The notes: generated from the letters alone by a model not told the origin. A stretch of DNA of 64,000 nucleotides from Candidatus Obscuribacter sp. (GCA_016712465.1 JADJQZ010000001.1:1240001-1304000); one strand, 5' to 3'; positions 37,903-47,984 are shown, counted from the first letter of the stretch. Made by a program: numbers and translations.

Positions 37903-40377
37903 TTGAAGGGAGCGTCCATAGAAGAATTATTCAAGAGCGCGCTAAGGGCGGGAATATTGCAGATAGAGCAGGCAGATGGTGAATTCTGGAAGCATGATGA
38001 GGTTGCCGCCGAAGTGAATGAGTCCTCAGAGGGCGCATATGCAAATTGGTATGAGCCCGGCGACCTGGTCGGTGGAGACTACCTGCTTGGAGTTTTGATC
38101 GGCAAGGGCGGCATGGGCGCTGTGTATGAGGCGGAGCATCGGCTCATGGGCGGTCCCAAGTACGCTCTCAAGATTCTCTACCCGCACCTTTTGACAGAAG
38201 AGAACTGGCAGCGTTTCGGGAGGGAGGTGCGCGTCTTGAGCCGCCTGGAGCACGCCAATATAGTCAAGGTGTACAACATGGCCGTCGATAGCCGTGGTTG
38301 TCCCTTCTATGTAATGGAGTTATTGCGGGGGAAGACACTATCCGAATTGACCGAAGGAGGGCGGCGACTTTCAATGAAAGAGGCCCTGCCGGTCTTTATT
38401 AAGGTGGCTGAGGCTCTAGAGTTTGCTCACAAAAACGGCGTGGTGCACCGTGATTTGAAGCCCTCCAATATCGTGCTCCTGGAAGGTTCGTCTGTTGAAA
38501 GTCCGCTGGTAAAGGTTCTCGATTTTGGTATTGCTCGTGTTTTGGATACTTCCACTGTTTCTAAGGACGCGCAGGAACTGACGACAGCCGGTCAGGTTTT
38601 TGGTACGCCGTATTTTCTCAGCCCCGAGCAGGCCAGAGGCGAGCCGGCCGGAACCGCCAGTGATATCTACAGCCTCGGTTGCTCTCTCTTTGCTGTGTTG
38701 ACCGGGCGTCCTCCGTTTCAAGGCAATTCAGCTTTCGAGACCATCGGTTTGCATATGGGGGCAAATGCTCCCAGTCTGAAGGAAGCCTCCGGCGGTCTGG
38801 ATTTTCCGCTTTCGCTGGAGCAGATTCTTGTCAGGCTCTTGCAGAAGTTACCGGCCAATCGCTACAGCTCTATGGCACAGGTAGCACGAGATCTTGAGCG
38901 TTGCTTGCAGGGCTTGCCTGTGTACGCCGGTGGTATCAAGTCTAGCGGTTTTGGTGCTCAAGCCGCAGCTACCGTGCCAGAGGAAGCTCTCGATAATGAG
39001 GGGGTGAGCCGTTCGGAGCCGGTGGGCAATAGTGCTTCCCCAGTCGGCGCTGCCAACACCGGCCGGCAGGCAACGTCTCGCTTTGTTCTGGTTCTTGGGG
39101 CTGCGCTGGCGGCTATATTGATACAGGTAATTGTCGGCAGCCTTATCTTGATACCAAAACTGGGCCCCACTCCTGTTTCCAAAGAACCTCTGCTAAAGAC
39201 CGCCCCAACTTCTACGTCGAAGCCCACGGATAAAAGCACTGTTAGTTCCGTAAAGCCGGAAGAAAGAGTTTTGGGCAATCTTGATCTTGACAGTGTTATC
39301 AGCCCGGAGACGCCGAAGCAAATGGTGGACCTTCTGGAGGACATTAGTTCCAGTTCCTGGCCGGGCGATAGGGTGAGCGGAGCGCTTAAGCGATTCAGGC
39401 AGGAAGAAGACAGCAAGGTTCTCAGTCACTTCTCTTCCTTTAACCTGCCCTACCGCGACGGCCTGGTGCGTTTTCATTTCCCGGATATTAGTATTGGAGA
39501 TATTCGTTTCGCCGATGGTGCAAGGCAGAGAGCTCGCGGGGTCTTGCAGGGACCGGAGAGTTCTAAACCCTTCTTTTTCTTCAATGGATTTCGGTCGCCC
39601 TTGTTGCTCAAGAAACTGCGCCCCGATTCCGTGAATCTGGAACTTACCATTCAGATTGAGTCTGAACTTAAGGAATGTGCGGCTGCGCTCAGGGGGTGGA
39701 AAAGGCTTAGCACTCTCAAGCTTTCTAACCTGGAATTGACCGATGGATTGTCGGCCATAGACGGTTTGCCCCCTGCCGATTACTTGCGGTTTTGCAGTTG
39801 TGTGCTCAGGCGAAGCCGGTTTGACGACCTTGATTATTTGAGGACCGTTGAGACATTCTCGGTTGAGAAGGTGGAGGATGCTGCAAAGACCGGACCTGGT
39901 GCCGGTTCGGTTAAGGCCCTCTTGCGCTCATTGCGGACCTGTCCGGGTCTCAAGACTTTGGCGCTAGTACAATTGCGAGCCGAGTATCTGGATGCGGATA
40001 GCATTTGTGCGCTCAAGCAACTGGAGACCCTGGATCTGGAGAGAACTCTTGTTTCAGCGAAGGACTTCAAGCGCTTCTGTCATATGGAAGGGTTGAAGAG
40101 GCTTTATTTGCGCGATAACTTTTACTCTTCCCAGGAAGTGGCTGAGGCTCTAGCCGGCTCGAAGTTGAAGGGTTTGACCATTACCCGCCCCAGCTTCTCT
40201 GCCGCTCAAGCTGAGTGGTTGCGTCGCCTTCATCCGAATGTATCTGTCGAGTCTAAAGAATGGTTACCTGGTGCTTCGCGGCAATTCAAGAGACAGCTTG
40301 AGTTTGAGATGTCCGAGCCGCTCAATTTCTTTAACGAAACAGCTTACGACAAGATTGATCTGACTGATAGACCGTAG
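37903..40377 (+). CDS. Transmembrane Ser/Thr protein kinase with LRR-like C-terminal domain
   Basis: 824 residues from TTG 37903, which has no good ribosome-binding site of its own; see the in-frame leader at 37801. The kinase domain (about 60-330) is complete: GKGGMGAVY P-loop at 67-75, Lys90 in YALKIL, catalytic HRDLKPSN and DFGIAR, and activation/substrate part GTPYFLSPEQA. One membrane helix lies near 390-412. Beyond it, about 400 residues include leucine-rich repeats (LRGWKRLSTLKLSNLEL, LKQLETLDLERT) that would face outside. A receptor-like kinase sensing an envelope ligand is the likely role. A second kinase of the same layout follows at 40455. Confidence 0.9.
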   Translation: MKGASIEELFKSALRAGILQIEQADGEFWKHDEVAAEVNESSEGAYANWYEPGDLVGGDYLLGVLIGKGGMGAVYEAEHRLMGGPKYALKILYPHLLTEENWQRFGREVRVLSRLEHANIVKVYNMAVDSRGCPFYVMELLRGKTLSELTEGGRRLSMKEALPVFIKVAEALEFAHKNGVVHRDLKPSNIVLLEGSSVESPLVKVLDFGIARVLDTSTVSKDAQELTTAGQVFGTPYFLSPEQARGEPAGTASDIYSLGCSLFAVLTGRPPFQGNSAFETIGLHMGANAPSLKEASGGLDFPLSLEQILVRLLQKLPANRYSSMAQVARDLERCLQGLPVYAGGIKSSGFGAQAAATVPEEALDNEGVSRSEPVGNSASPVGAANTGRQATSRFVLVLGAALAAILIQVIVGSLILIPKLGPTPVSKEPLLKTAPTSTSKPTDKSTVSSVKPEERVLGNLDLDSVISPETPKQMVDLLEDISSSSWPGDRVSGALKRFRQEEDSKVLSHFSSFNLPYRDGLVRFHFPDISIGDIRFADGARQRARGVLQGPESSKPFFFFNGFRSPLLLKKLRPDSVNLELTIQIESELKECAAALRGWKRLSTLKLSNLELTDGLSAIDGLPPADYLRFCSCVLRRSRFDDLDYLRTVETFSVEKVEDAAKTGPGAGSVKALLRSLRTCPGLKTLALVQLRAEYLDADSICALKQLETLDLERTLVSAKDFKRFCHMEGLKRLYLRDNFYSSQEVAEALAGSKLKGLTITRPSFSAAQAEWLRRLHPNVSVESKEWLPGASRQFKRQLEFEMSEPLNFFNETAYDKIDLTDRP

Positions 40378-40454
40378 CCGGGATGACGCCATGCTAGATG
40401 AACCCAACTGAACTCGTGATTTGTTCTTGACTGAATTTGTGAGTGCTTTAGAGA

Positions 40455-42491
40455 ATGGACAACAGCAACGATTCTGAGACTACAAAGCAGGTGCCGGGGC
40501 TGCACATGCGGGAACTTGACGGACTCGGATACTTTGAGTCAGGGTATGTGGTGGACGGTATCTATCAGATAATTGATGTCATAGGCAGTGGTGGAGCCGG
40601 CATCGTATATAGAGCCGAGCATATTATGCTCAACCAGCAACACGCGCTCAAAGTGCTCTTGCCGGCAGCGCATACTGCCGAGAACTGGAGGCGCTTCGAA
40701 CAGGAAGCGCGGGCTCTGGCCAAGCTGGATCATGCCAGCATCGTCAAGGTATTCAATATGGGTTTCGATAGCAATCGCTACCCGTACTTTTCCATGGAGC
40801 TGGTGGATGGTGTCAGCCTCAGTGATTATTTGCAGCAGCACGGAAAGCTTGCTCCTGAGGCTGCTATCGAAGTGTTCTTGCAACTGACAGACGCGCTCCG
40901 GCAAGCTCATAAGCTAGGTATCGTGCATCGAGATATTAAGCCTGGCAATATAATGCTGCTTGAGAAAGGTAAGGGTGAAGGAGCACGGCAGGCTGGTTTT
41001 GCGGTGAAGCTTCTGGATTTTGGTATTGCCAGGTTGGTAGATGATCGCAGAGCGCAGGAGCAAACCGCTGCCGGCGTAGTCTTTGGCACACCGCTCTATA
41101 TGAGTCCGGAACAGGGGCGCGGCGAGTCTGTAGTAAGTCGCAGCGATCTTTATTCTTTGGGCTGCGCCTTTTTTGAAACCCTCACAGGCCGTCCACCATT
41201 TCACGGCGGCAGTATTCTGGAGACCATTGACCTTCATCAAAGAGGTCAGCTTCCCTCCCTGGGCAGTGCCGGTCTTGTCAGTGATCTGACCGATGAGCTG
41301 GATATTTGCATGCAGCGCCTATTGGCCAAGGAGCCGCAGCGGCGATATCAGTCAGCCGAGCAGTTTGCCCATGATTTGTTGCGAATCAAGGACGGCAAGA
41401 GTGTTTCGCCCTCTATTCTTGGTTCTTTCGACAAGTCCTTGTCTTTTTTTGTCACCGGCAGTGGTGATGTGCACGGAATGAGAGTTAGACTGATAACGCT
41501 GGCTGTTGTTCTGGTTACGGCTCTGGGTTTGATTGCAAACTTGATTTCTTCAGCATCCAAAACAGGTGAGCCTATCAGAGCAGAAACCAATTTGACTAAT
41601 CCATTGAACTTAAAACAGTCGGAGAACTTGAACCAATCGGAGAATTTGAAACAGTCGGAGAACTCGCACCAACCTGCCATACCCTCCAGAAAGGGGAGAT
41701 ACTATAAGGGGATAGTCTCCGAGGGCGGGCGAAAGTATTACCATTTTCTCTTTCCCGATAATGACGCTTATGTCGGCAAGTTGGCCGTATTTGGCGGCGG
41801 GGCTGCTAAATTTCCAATCGGTGAGGTGAAACTGCCTGCTGAAGGCTCACTGCTTGTATGGCTGAGTAATGGTGGTGAAGATGGCCTGGAGGATGCCCGC
41901 TGCTATACCGGTAGTCCCATTCACGGGCTGACGGTTTCAGATGTAGATGTGGCGCGTTTGGTGGAGATCATCAGACCCTGGAAGGAGCTTACTTATTTGC
42001 GAATCCGCACCGCCGGATTAACCGCTGCGGATGTCGATGCGCTCTCCACTATGACACGTTTAGAGGGCTTCAGTCTGGAAAATCTTGAACGTCGGAAGGG
42101 CGATGTGGATGTAGCTGCTCTGGCTAAATCGAGCTTGCTTGGTCGTTTGAATGTATTGGAGTTGTCACAATTGCAATCGGTGCAACCTCTGCTGCCGTCC
42201 CTGCGTAAGAGCAGGACCATCGAGCGTCTGCATATTGTCGGCTGTCAACTTTCTGAAAGCGATCTGAAAGAGATTTTGAAATTACCAGGTCTGAAATATC
42301 TTGATATTGACCAGCGAAAAATGCCTGCCGCTCAGACTTTGAAGGCTTTGCAGGGAACCAACCTGAAGAGCCTGAGACTGATTGTCGGCGGCTGGACAAA
42401 AGCAGACGAGGCCGCTCTCAAGAGTATAAACAGCGGTTATGTTTATCGCCCCTGGAAGGAGCGCAATGATAGCTCATCTTACCTGAACTAG
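40455..42491 (+). CDS. Transmembrane Ser/Thr protein kinase with LRR-like C-terminal domain
   Basis: 678 residues. Kinase domain near 35-310: GSGGAGIVY P-loop (44-52), Lys66 in HALKVL, HRDIKPGN, DFGIAR, and GTPLYMSPEQG. A membrane helix (LITLAVVLVTALGLIANLI) lies near 340-360. A short repeat, LKQSEN/LNQSEN, forms a linker (41600-41670), and LRR-like strands follow in the C-terminal part (LRIRTAGLTAADVDAL, LKYLDIDQRKM). It is paralogous to the kinase just upstream; 77 bp separate the two, and no terminator is seen between them. All catalytic residues are intact. Start ATG 40455 lacks a strong ribosome-binding site. Confidence 0.9.
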   Translation: MDNSNDSETTKQVPGLHMRELDGLGYFESGYVVDGIYQIIDVIGSGGAGIVYRAEHIMLNQQHALKVLLPAAHTAENWRRFEQEARALAKLDHASIVKVFNMGFDSNRYPYFSMELVDGVSLSDYLQQHGKLAPEAAIEVFLQLTDALRQAHKLGIVHRDIKPGNIMLLEKGKGEGARQAGFAVKLLDFGIARLVDDRRAQEQTAAGVVFGTPLYMSPEQGRGESVVSRSDLYSLGCAFFETLTGRPPFHGGSILETIDLHQRGQLPSLGSAGLVSDLTDELDICMQRLLAKEPQRRYQSAEQFAHDLLRIKDGKSVSPSILGSFDKSLSFFVTGSGDVHGMRVRLITLAVVLVTALGLIANLISSASKTGEPIRAETNLTNPLNLKQSENLNQSENLKQSENSHQPAIPSRKGRYYKGIVSEGGRKYYHFLFPDNDAYVGKLAVFGGGAAKFPIGEVKLPAEGSLLVWLSNGGEDGLEDARCYTGSPIHGLTVSDVDVARLVEIIRPWKELTYLRIRTAGLTAADVDALSTMTRLEGFSLENLERRKGDVDVAALAKSSLLGRLNVLELSQLQSVQPLLPSLRKSRTIERLHIVGCQLSESDLKEILKLPGLKYLDIDQRKMPAAQTLKALQGTNLKSLRLIVGGWTKADEAALKSINSGYVYRPWKERNDSSSYLN

Positions 42492-42569
42492 GAGCAGGGT
42501 GAAAAGCTAGCGGTTTAGCCCGGTCCTAGGTTGTATACGTCACTGATGAGAGACTCTTCATTAAAAAAA

Positions 42570-42642
42570 TGGAGATAAGGGGATTCGAACCCCTGGCCTC
42601 ACGGGTGCGATCCGTGCGCTCTACCAACTGAGCTATATCCCC
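42570..42642 (-). tRNA. tRNA-Ala(CGC)
   Basis: A 73-nt cloverleaf. The 7-nt loop ATCGCAC between CACGG and CCGTG gives anticodon CGC. The acceptor pair G3:U70, the alanine identity element, is present, and the T-arm is GGTTCGAATCC. CCA is not encoded. It stands alone, antisense to the neighbouring genes. Confidence 0.93.
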
Positions 42643-42920
42643 TCAGGATGCATATATCTTATTCCAGACCACCCACTCTTAGGGCAGACTAGGCTCTACA
42701 AATTCTCAAATTCTCATAAATCCCGGCTTAGAACCTCCGCGCCCGAGAGAGTTTATAAGTCCTCCCGCGAGGTGTTTATTTCGGTTGGGATTTCTTTAGG
42801 TCATAGTTTCTCTTGGATGGGGGGGCTTTCGGTCAGGATTCCTTCCGATCGGGAATTCTTTGCCTGGGGCTGTTTCGACTGGCTTGTCAAGCTAAAAGGG
42901 GAGCCAAATGATAAGGAAAT

Positions 42921-42949
42921 TTGACCGGGCTGAGGGCTGGCAGTAGTAT
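42921..42949 (+). promoter_or_regulatory. Sigma-70-like promoter of the redoxin gene
   Basis: TTGACC (42921-42926), 17-bp spacer and TAGTAT (42944-42949) lie 32 bp before the ATG at 42982. The rest of the 330-bp gap (42643-42920) holds no gene I can support. Confidence 0.5.
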
Positions 42950-42981
42950 AAGAACCTCTAATTTATTGACAGGTGTCTTTC

Positions 42982-43683
42982 ATGAACGTGTCTTCCAAGA
43001 TTACACAGAAACTAGCTGCCTTGTTTATCTTGACCATGGCGGTCACACTTTCCAACGAGTTTGCTGATGGCGGCTTCGTTCGCGCTCAGTCCGGTGCAAG
43101 TGCCGCTAAGACGTCCCAGGGTGAAAATGCTGTCAAGATGTCGGCTCAGGTTGGCCAGCCCGCGCCAGATTTCAGTCTGGTGGATGCGCTGGGTAAGCCG
43201 GTTTCTCTTGCCAAGCTGAAAGGCAAGATCGTAGTTTTGGAATGGTTCAATCATGGCTGCCCCTTCGTAAAGAAGCACTATGACGGCGGTAATATGCAGT
43301 CCCTGCAGAAGACTTACACCGGCAAAGGTGTGGTCTGGCTATCCATTTGTTCTTCCGCTGCCGGCAAGCAAGGTTTCGCCACCGGTGAAGAGCACTTGAA
43401 GGCTATGGCTGATAAAAAAGCCAACCCTTCCCATATCCTTATTGATGCCGACGGTAAGGTCGGTCATCTCTATGGTGCCAAGACCACTCCGCACATGTAT
43501 GTCATCGATAAGAGCGGAAAACTGGTCTATGCCGGAGCCATCGATGATAAGCGCAGCACCGACTCGGAAGATGTGAAGACTTCCAAGAACTATGTGAAAA
43601 TTGCGCTCGATCAATTACTCAAGGGTAAAATGCCTGATGTCGCTACAACCGATGCTTATGGTTGTTCGATCAAGTATCAGTAG
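42982..43683 (+). CDS. Exported redoxin (AhpC/TSA, thioredoxin-fold) protein
   Basis: 233 residues from the ATG at 42982, with AGGTG upstream; a GTG at 42973 is also in frame. A signal peptide ends near VRAQS. The thioredoxin-fold domain begins at GQPAPDFSLVDALG. The active-site region reads FNHGCPFVKKHY, with one Cys in place of CxxC; a second Cys lies in the SICSSA strand and a third in the C-terminal YGCSIKY. The TTPHMYVID cis-Pro loop is conserved. A periplasmic thiol peroxidase or reductase is likely, but the lone Cys at the active site leaves the mechanism open. Confidence 0.8.
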   Translation: MNVSSKITQKLAALFILTMAVTLSNEFADGGFVRAQSGASAAKTSQGENAVKMSAQVGQPAPDFSLVDALGKPVSLAKLKGKIVVLEWFNHGCPFVKKHYDGGNMQSLQKTYTGKGVVWLSICSSAAGKQGFATGEEHLKAMADKKANPSHILIDADGKVGHLYGAKTTPHMYVIDKSGKLVYAGAIDDKRSTDSEDVKTSKNYVKIALDQLLKGKMPDVATTDAYGCSIKYQ

Positions 43684-43711
43684 TCGCTAGCCTCAGTTTC
43701 AGGCGGAATTT

Positions 43712-45517
43712 ATGGCGGGGGCAGGTCCTCTAGATTCTTCGGATTCGTTGGAATCTTCAGACTCTTCTGATGCTCCGCAGGCTTCGGACTCTTCTGATCT
43801 TTCTGATGCTCCGCAGGCTTCGGATTCTTCTGATCTTTCTGATGCTCCGCAGGCTTCGGACTCGACAGACTCTGCCGATGTGCCGGTCTCTTCTGCTTCG
43901 AGGGATACATACTCTCCCCAACTGATCGATGCCGGAACTGCTACAGCCGGTGTTTTGACCCTGCCCCTGTCTTGTTATTGGCTTTCGCCCCTTTATCTTC
44001 TGCAGGTGCTCTACTGGGGTTGGCTCTTAGCACTCTGGATTTTGTCCGACCCGGATAGTTGCTTCCTGGTTGGTTCCGGTCGCCTTATCCTGGAGCGGGG
44101 TATCACCGCCCTTGGTGGCGACTGCTTTTCCTGGACATTAGCCCAGTATCCAGGCGGTGACTTCGTACTTTATCAATGGCTGGCTTCCGTCATATTCGCT
44201 CAGACAATGGCGCTTTCCGGTTCAAGTGGATTAATTATCTTTGGAAGTTGTCTTGCCCTTCTGTCCTTTGTCTTTCTCCCACAGTTGGTAGTTTTACTAT
44301 GCGGGCGGACTCGAGCCTTCCTTGGTATTACATTGGCTGCCGTTGCGGCCTTCAATGCAGCAGTGTTTCACCTCTATCTGCGCCCCGAACTCTTTTCCTT
44401 TCTGCTGCTGTCGATTTTGCTTGCTGCGTTTTCTCTCTCCGCGGCCCAGGAGATAAGACCTCCGGCTAGAGATGGCGGTTCGGCAAGCGGCCGGATGAGA
44501 GTGGTGATGTTTTTCGGCGCCATGCTTTTCTTTTCACTTTGGGCTAACCTGCACACTGGTTTCGTGCTTGGGCTGTTCCTTCTCGTTCTCAATCTCCTTG
44601 CCCATTGCCTGGTAAAGGTCAGGCGCACCGACGGCACAAGCAGTCGGCAACCTCTTCTACCCTTCCTATCTTTGGTGGGTGCTCTAATAGGTTGCTGTCT
44701 GACCCCTTATGGCATCAAACTCTTTGCCTATTTGCCCCATTTGTTTTTCTCGCATGTAAATGCCCGAGTTGTGGAGTTGACGCCGCTCAGGCTGCCTGAA
44801 TTATTTACTTCCGACTATCTGCCATTTACCTCACTTTCCTTGATTGCTCTGGGAGTTACTATCTGGTATTTGCTTCGAGCCAGGATGAGAAAGCAACTTC
44901 TCGGCTGTCCTGCTTTCTATACCGCTAATGTCCTCAGCATTACCCTTGTGGGCGCCGGGCTCAGGCATCGGCGCCTGGTGGTCTTTGCCGGCTTGATTCT
45001 TGTTTATTATTTGCTGTTGCTTGTTCTTAAGGACCGTGAGAATACTGAGGCTCGACTACCCTTTCGCTGGCACAAAGCGGCTATCTGCTTTCTTGCCCTG
45101 CCCTTGCTGGCCATGGTGGGCGGTGCTTCTCTCTCGGCTCGTACCTTTGCAATTTCTCTGCCGGCGCAGACAGTTGGCTTCTTTCCACCCTTTGCCGCGA
45201 TTGAGTTTATTGCAGCGCAGAGACCGGCTGGGCGTTTGCTCAATGACGCTCAATACGGGGATGTGATGATTGAGCGTCTCGGACCGAGGGCGCAGGTTTT
45301 CATTGATACCAGGTTTGATGTCTATGGCGACCAGTTGGTGCTTGACTATGACAAAATGGCTAATGGGCAGGATAACTGGCAAGAGCTTTTGAAAAAGTAC
45401 AAAATCGACTGGGTTTTCTTCTTCGAGCAGTACAGGATTGTCAGGCTGCTTAGAGAACTTGGATGGCAAGAAGTTTTTTGTAAGGACGGTGCTGTCATCC
45501 TCAAAAGACCGGAGTAG
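43712..45517 (+). CDS. Polytopic membrane protein, probable GT-C-type glycosyltransferase
   Basis: 601 residues. A Ser/Asp-rich cytoplasmic N-terminus of about 65 residues is made of 12-residue repeats (SDLSDAPQASDS). About ten hydrophobic helices follow. The C-terminal soluble part (RLLNDAQYGDVMIERL, VFIDTRFDVYGD, WVFFFEQ) has the pattern seen at the end of many bacterial mannosyltransferase-like membrane proteins. Lipid-linked sugar transfer across the membrane is therefore likely but not proved; the catalytic DE/DD motif of the first loop is not obvious. The YfhO-like gene follows 58 bp later, probably in one operon. Confidence 0.65.
   Translation: MAGAGPLDSSDSLESSDSSDAPQASDSSDLSDAPQASDSSDLSDAPQASDSTDSADVPVSSASRDTYSPQLIDAGTATAGVLTLPLSCYWLSPLYLLQVLYWGWLLALWILSDPDSCFLVGSGRLILERGITALGGDCFSWTLAQYPGGDFVLYQWLASVIFAQTMALSGSSGLIIFGSCLALLSFVFLPQLVVLLCGRTRAFLGITLAAVAAFNAAVFHLYLRPELFSFLLLSILLAAFSLSAAQEIRPPARDGGSASGRMRVVMFFGAMLFFSLWANLHTGFVLGLFLLVLNLLAHCLVKVRRTDGTSSRQPLLPFLSLVGALIGCCLTPYGIKLFAYLPHLFFSHVNARVVELTPLRLPELFTSDYLPFTSLSLIALGVTIWYLLRARMRKQLLGCPAFYTANVLSITLVGAGLRHRRLVVFAGLILVYYLLLLVLKDRENTEARLPFRWHKAAICFLALPLLAMVGGASLSARTFAISLPAQTVGFFPPFAAIEFIAAQRPAGRLLNDAQYGDVMIERLGPRAQVFIDTRFDVYGDQLVLDYDKMANGQDNWQELLKKYKIDWVFFFEQYRIVRLLRELGWQEVFCKDGAVILKRPE
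43745..43870 (+). repeat. 36-bp tandem repeat encoding SDLSDAPQASDS units
   Basis: Nearly three copies of a 36-bp unit within the 5' end of the membrane-protein gene, giving a low-complexity Ser/Asp-rich cytoplasmic tail. The length could vary by slippage. Confidence 0.85.
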
Positions 45518-45575
45518 ACTTAGGTGAGCCGCAAGTGGAAGACGGTAGATCTGCCGGAGACAGAAAAGGAATAAG

Positions 45576-47984
45576 GTGTTGAAAAGTTCCTCGTTTCATG
45601 AGCCATGTCGCAGCGGCAAGCCTCGCACCGTGCGCTTCTTCTTCCTTACTGCGATTTTTATATACACTCTATACCTGGCTGTAATATTTGCCCCCAAACT
45701 AATGGAAGGCGTCGTTCTGGCCTTCGAAGACGGTAAGGTGCAAAACTATCCGGCTTTCGCTGCGGCCGGTCGCTTCTGGACTCCATATTTGTTTTGTGGT
45801 TTTCCGGTCCTGGCCGATCCTCAGGTCGCGACGTTTTATCCGCTTATGCAAATAAGTCGCCTGCTTCCCGGTGGTTTCAATATCTATGTCCTCGGTGCCT
45901 ATCTACTGGCCATGACCGGTGCCGCCTTGCTCTCCTACCGACTCTGTCGCTCTAAGTTCGGCGCTCTTGTCGCTGGTGTCGTCTATGGTGGTAGCGGCTT
46001 CTTTCTCTCAGAGCTGAATCATGTGCAGATTTTGCATACAGCCGCCTGGTTGCCGTATTTGCTTTTGATGATTGACAGACTTAAACAGCATCTGAGACCG
46101 GCCCGCCCTCTGTTACTCTGCACCGCTGCAGAGAAACCGGGGAAACCAGTTGCTCTCTTTCTGGAGTTTTTGGCGCTTGCCTTGCTTGTTTCTCTGGTTA
46201 TATTTGCCGGACATCCGCAGACGGCTTTCTATGGGCTCTTACTTTCTTTAGCCTACATATTCGTAGACAATGGGCTGATTAATAGAGTCAAGTTTCTTTC
46301 CGTGAACCTGCCCTTACTTCTATGTTTGGCTCTGGGAGTGCTTGTGGCGTCGGTGCAAATTTTACCTTCATATGAACTGGCTAAATTCAGTGCTCGCCCG
46401 TTTTTCAATTACAGCGATTTCCTGGTTGGGCAGTTGGGTTGGTCCGATTTGCTGGGTTTTGTCTTTCCCTATATCCTGGGAGGGCAGTACGGAACGATTC
46501 AAGGGCTGGCTCCAATCAATCAGGGACCGCCCCTGGGCTATTTTTTCTTTGGCTTTGCGCCCTTGCTGCTGGCCCTGGGCGTTTTAATTCGGCGCTTTCG
46601 AGAGCCGCAGATAAGGTTTTTTGCCATAGCCGGCTTCCTGGCCTTTCTTCTAGTGCTGGGCTCAGCTACTCCACTGGCTTATCTGGTTTATCAACTGCCT
46701 GTATTTGGGTCCTTTCGCGGACTATATCGCCTACTGATGGTGCCGGTTTTGAGCGTCGCTATTTTGACCGGCTTTGCCATCAGTCGTATTGAATCTCTGG
46801 CGGCTCGGCCGGGTAGTGGCGGACGGGCTTTATCGTTTGAGCAACTCTGGCGTGGCCGAGGGCTACGGAAGCATCTTTATTTGATGACTTATCTTACGCT
46901 TTCCGGGTTGAGTCTAAACTTTTTCCTCGGGACAATGCCTCTGTTTTTGTATCTGCAGGCTCCGCTTGTGCGGTTTCGGAAAATTTTGCTGTTTTTCTCG
47001 ATCTGTATCTGTCTTGTTGTGTACGGGCTTCATGCGGATTGGCACAACAACTGTCACAAGGCTTCCGAATTCGAGGCGCCGCCGGAAGTTGCCGGTCTGC
47101 GCGATGAACTGGCCCGGGAGCATGTACGAATTTTTAGCATAAAGGGGCTGGAAGGCGGTAGCCATGAACTCCCTGCAAACATTTGTCGTCTCTGGGGTAT
47201 AGCCAATGCTTCCGGCTATTCTCCCCTGGTACCGTGGCCTTATGCTCGGCTGATAGGTATTGCCGAAGGTGGCTTCCTGAAGCCGCCATGGGTTTTGCGT
47301 GCTGAAAATAGAGCTTTTGACATTGCCTCGGTGAAGTACGTTCTGGCGCCTGAAGTGGAGGTCCCGCCCCAGTTCGTCGACTCAGAGAATCGCGATAACT
47401 GGACCATGAAAAAGTCAGAGTCCGGTGTTATTTACTTTGAGAATCGTCGGGTCATGTCCCGCTTCCGGCTAGTTGACGAGGCTATCAGCCTGGAGATGAG
47501 AGATGCCTTGCGCTCATGCCGCACATCGCTTTTGCCGGGCGGCAGGGTTTTTCACCCGGAGCGAAGTGTCATCATCACCACTGGTGAAGCTTCGCTCCCG
47601 CTTGAGAAGAATACGCGCATTACCGGGCGTTCTATAATTGCTGAACTGCTCGCGCCATATAAACCGGCTGCCGGAACTGTCCAACTACTTTTCGAGTCGG
47701 AAAGCAGTATTGATCTGCAAGTGGACGCAATTCGACCTGCTTACCTGGTCATAGCGGATCAGTACTACCCTGGTTGGCAGGCAACAATAGATGGTCTTCC
47801 TGTGGAGATTCAGCGGGCCAATTGCGCATTCCGGGCGATTGCCGTGCCCTCTGGAGCGCACCGGGTATCAATGAAATTTAGATCCCAGTCTGTCAGCCAG
47901 GGCATGTATTTGAGCCTGGTTGGGCTTTTCTTGCTCTGTGTATTTGTTTGGAGCTATTCGAGAAAAACTTCGAAATTGCGCTAA
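45576..47984 (+). CDS. YfhO-family polytopic membrane protein
   Basis: 802 residues from GTG 45576, with AAGGA upstream. About twelve hydrophobic helices; the first loop has FWTPYLFCGFPVLADPQ, then FYPL, the usual YfhO-type pattern. A C-terminal extracytoplasmic domain (about 650-770) includes DQYYPGWQATIDG and a last membrane helix. YfhO-like proteins are GT-C-fold membrane enzymes linked to glycosylation of teichoic acid or other envelope polymers in Firmicutes; the donor here is unknown. It follows the probable GT-C gene and likely works with it on an envelope glycan. Confidence 0.85.
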   Translation: MLKSSSFHEPCRSGKPRTVRFFFLTAIFIYTLYLAVIFAPKLMEGVVLAFEDGKVQNYPAFAAAGRFWTPYLFCGFPVLADPQVATFYPLMQISRLLPGGFNIYVLGAYLLAMTGAALLSYRLCRSKFGALVAGVVYGGSGFFLSELNHVQILHTAAWLPYLLLMIDRLKQHLRPARPLLLCTAAEKPGKPVALFLEFLALALLVSLVIFAGHPQTAFYGLLLSLAYIFVDNGLINRVKFLSVNLPLLLCLALGVLVASVQILPSYELAKFSARPFFNYSDFLVGQLGWSDLLGFVFPYILGGQYGTIQGLAPINQGPPLGYFFFGFAPLLLALGVLIRRFREPQIRFFAIAGFLAFLLVLGSATPLAYLVYQLPVFGSFRGLYRLLMVPVLSVAILTGFAISRIESLAARPGSGGRALSFEQLWRGRGLRKHLYLMTYLTLSGLSLNFFLGTMPLFLYLQAPLVRFRKILLFFSICICLVVYGLHADWHNNCHKASEFEAPPEVAGLRDELAREHVRIFSIKGLEGGSHELPANICRLWGIANASGYSPLVPWPYARLIGIAEGGFLKPPWVLRAENRAFDIASVKYVLAPEVEVPPQFVDSENRDNWTMKKSESGVIYFENRRVMSRFRLVDEAISLEMRDALRSCRTSLLPGGRVFHPERSVIITTGEASLPLEKNTRITGRSIIAELLAPYKPAAGTVQLLFESESSIDLQVDAIRPAYLVIADQYYPGWQATIDGLPVEIQRANCAFRAIAVPSGAHRVSMKFRSQSVSQGMYLSLVGLFLLCVFVWSYSRKTSKLR

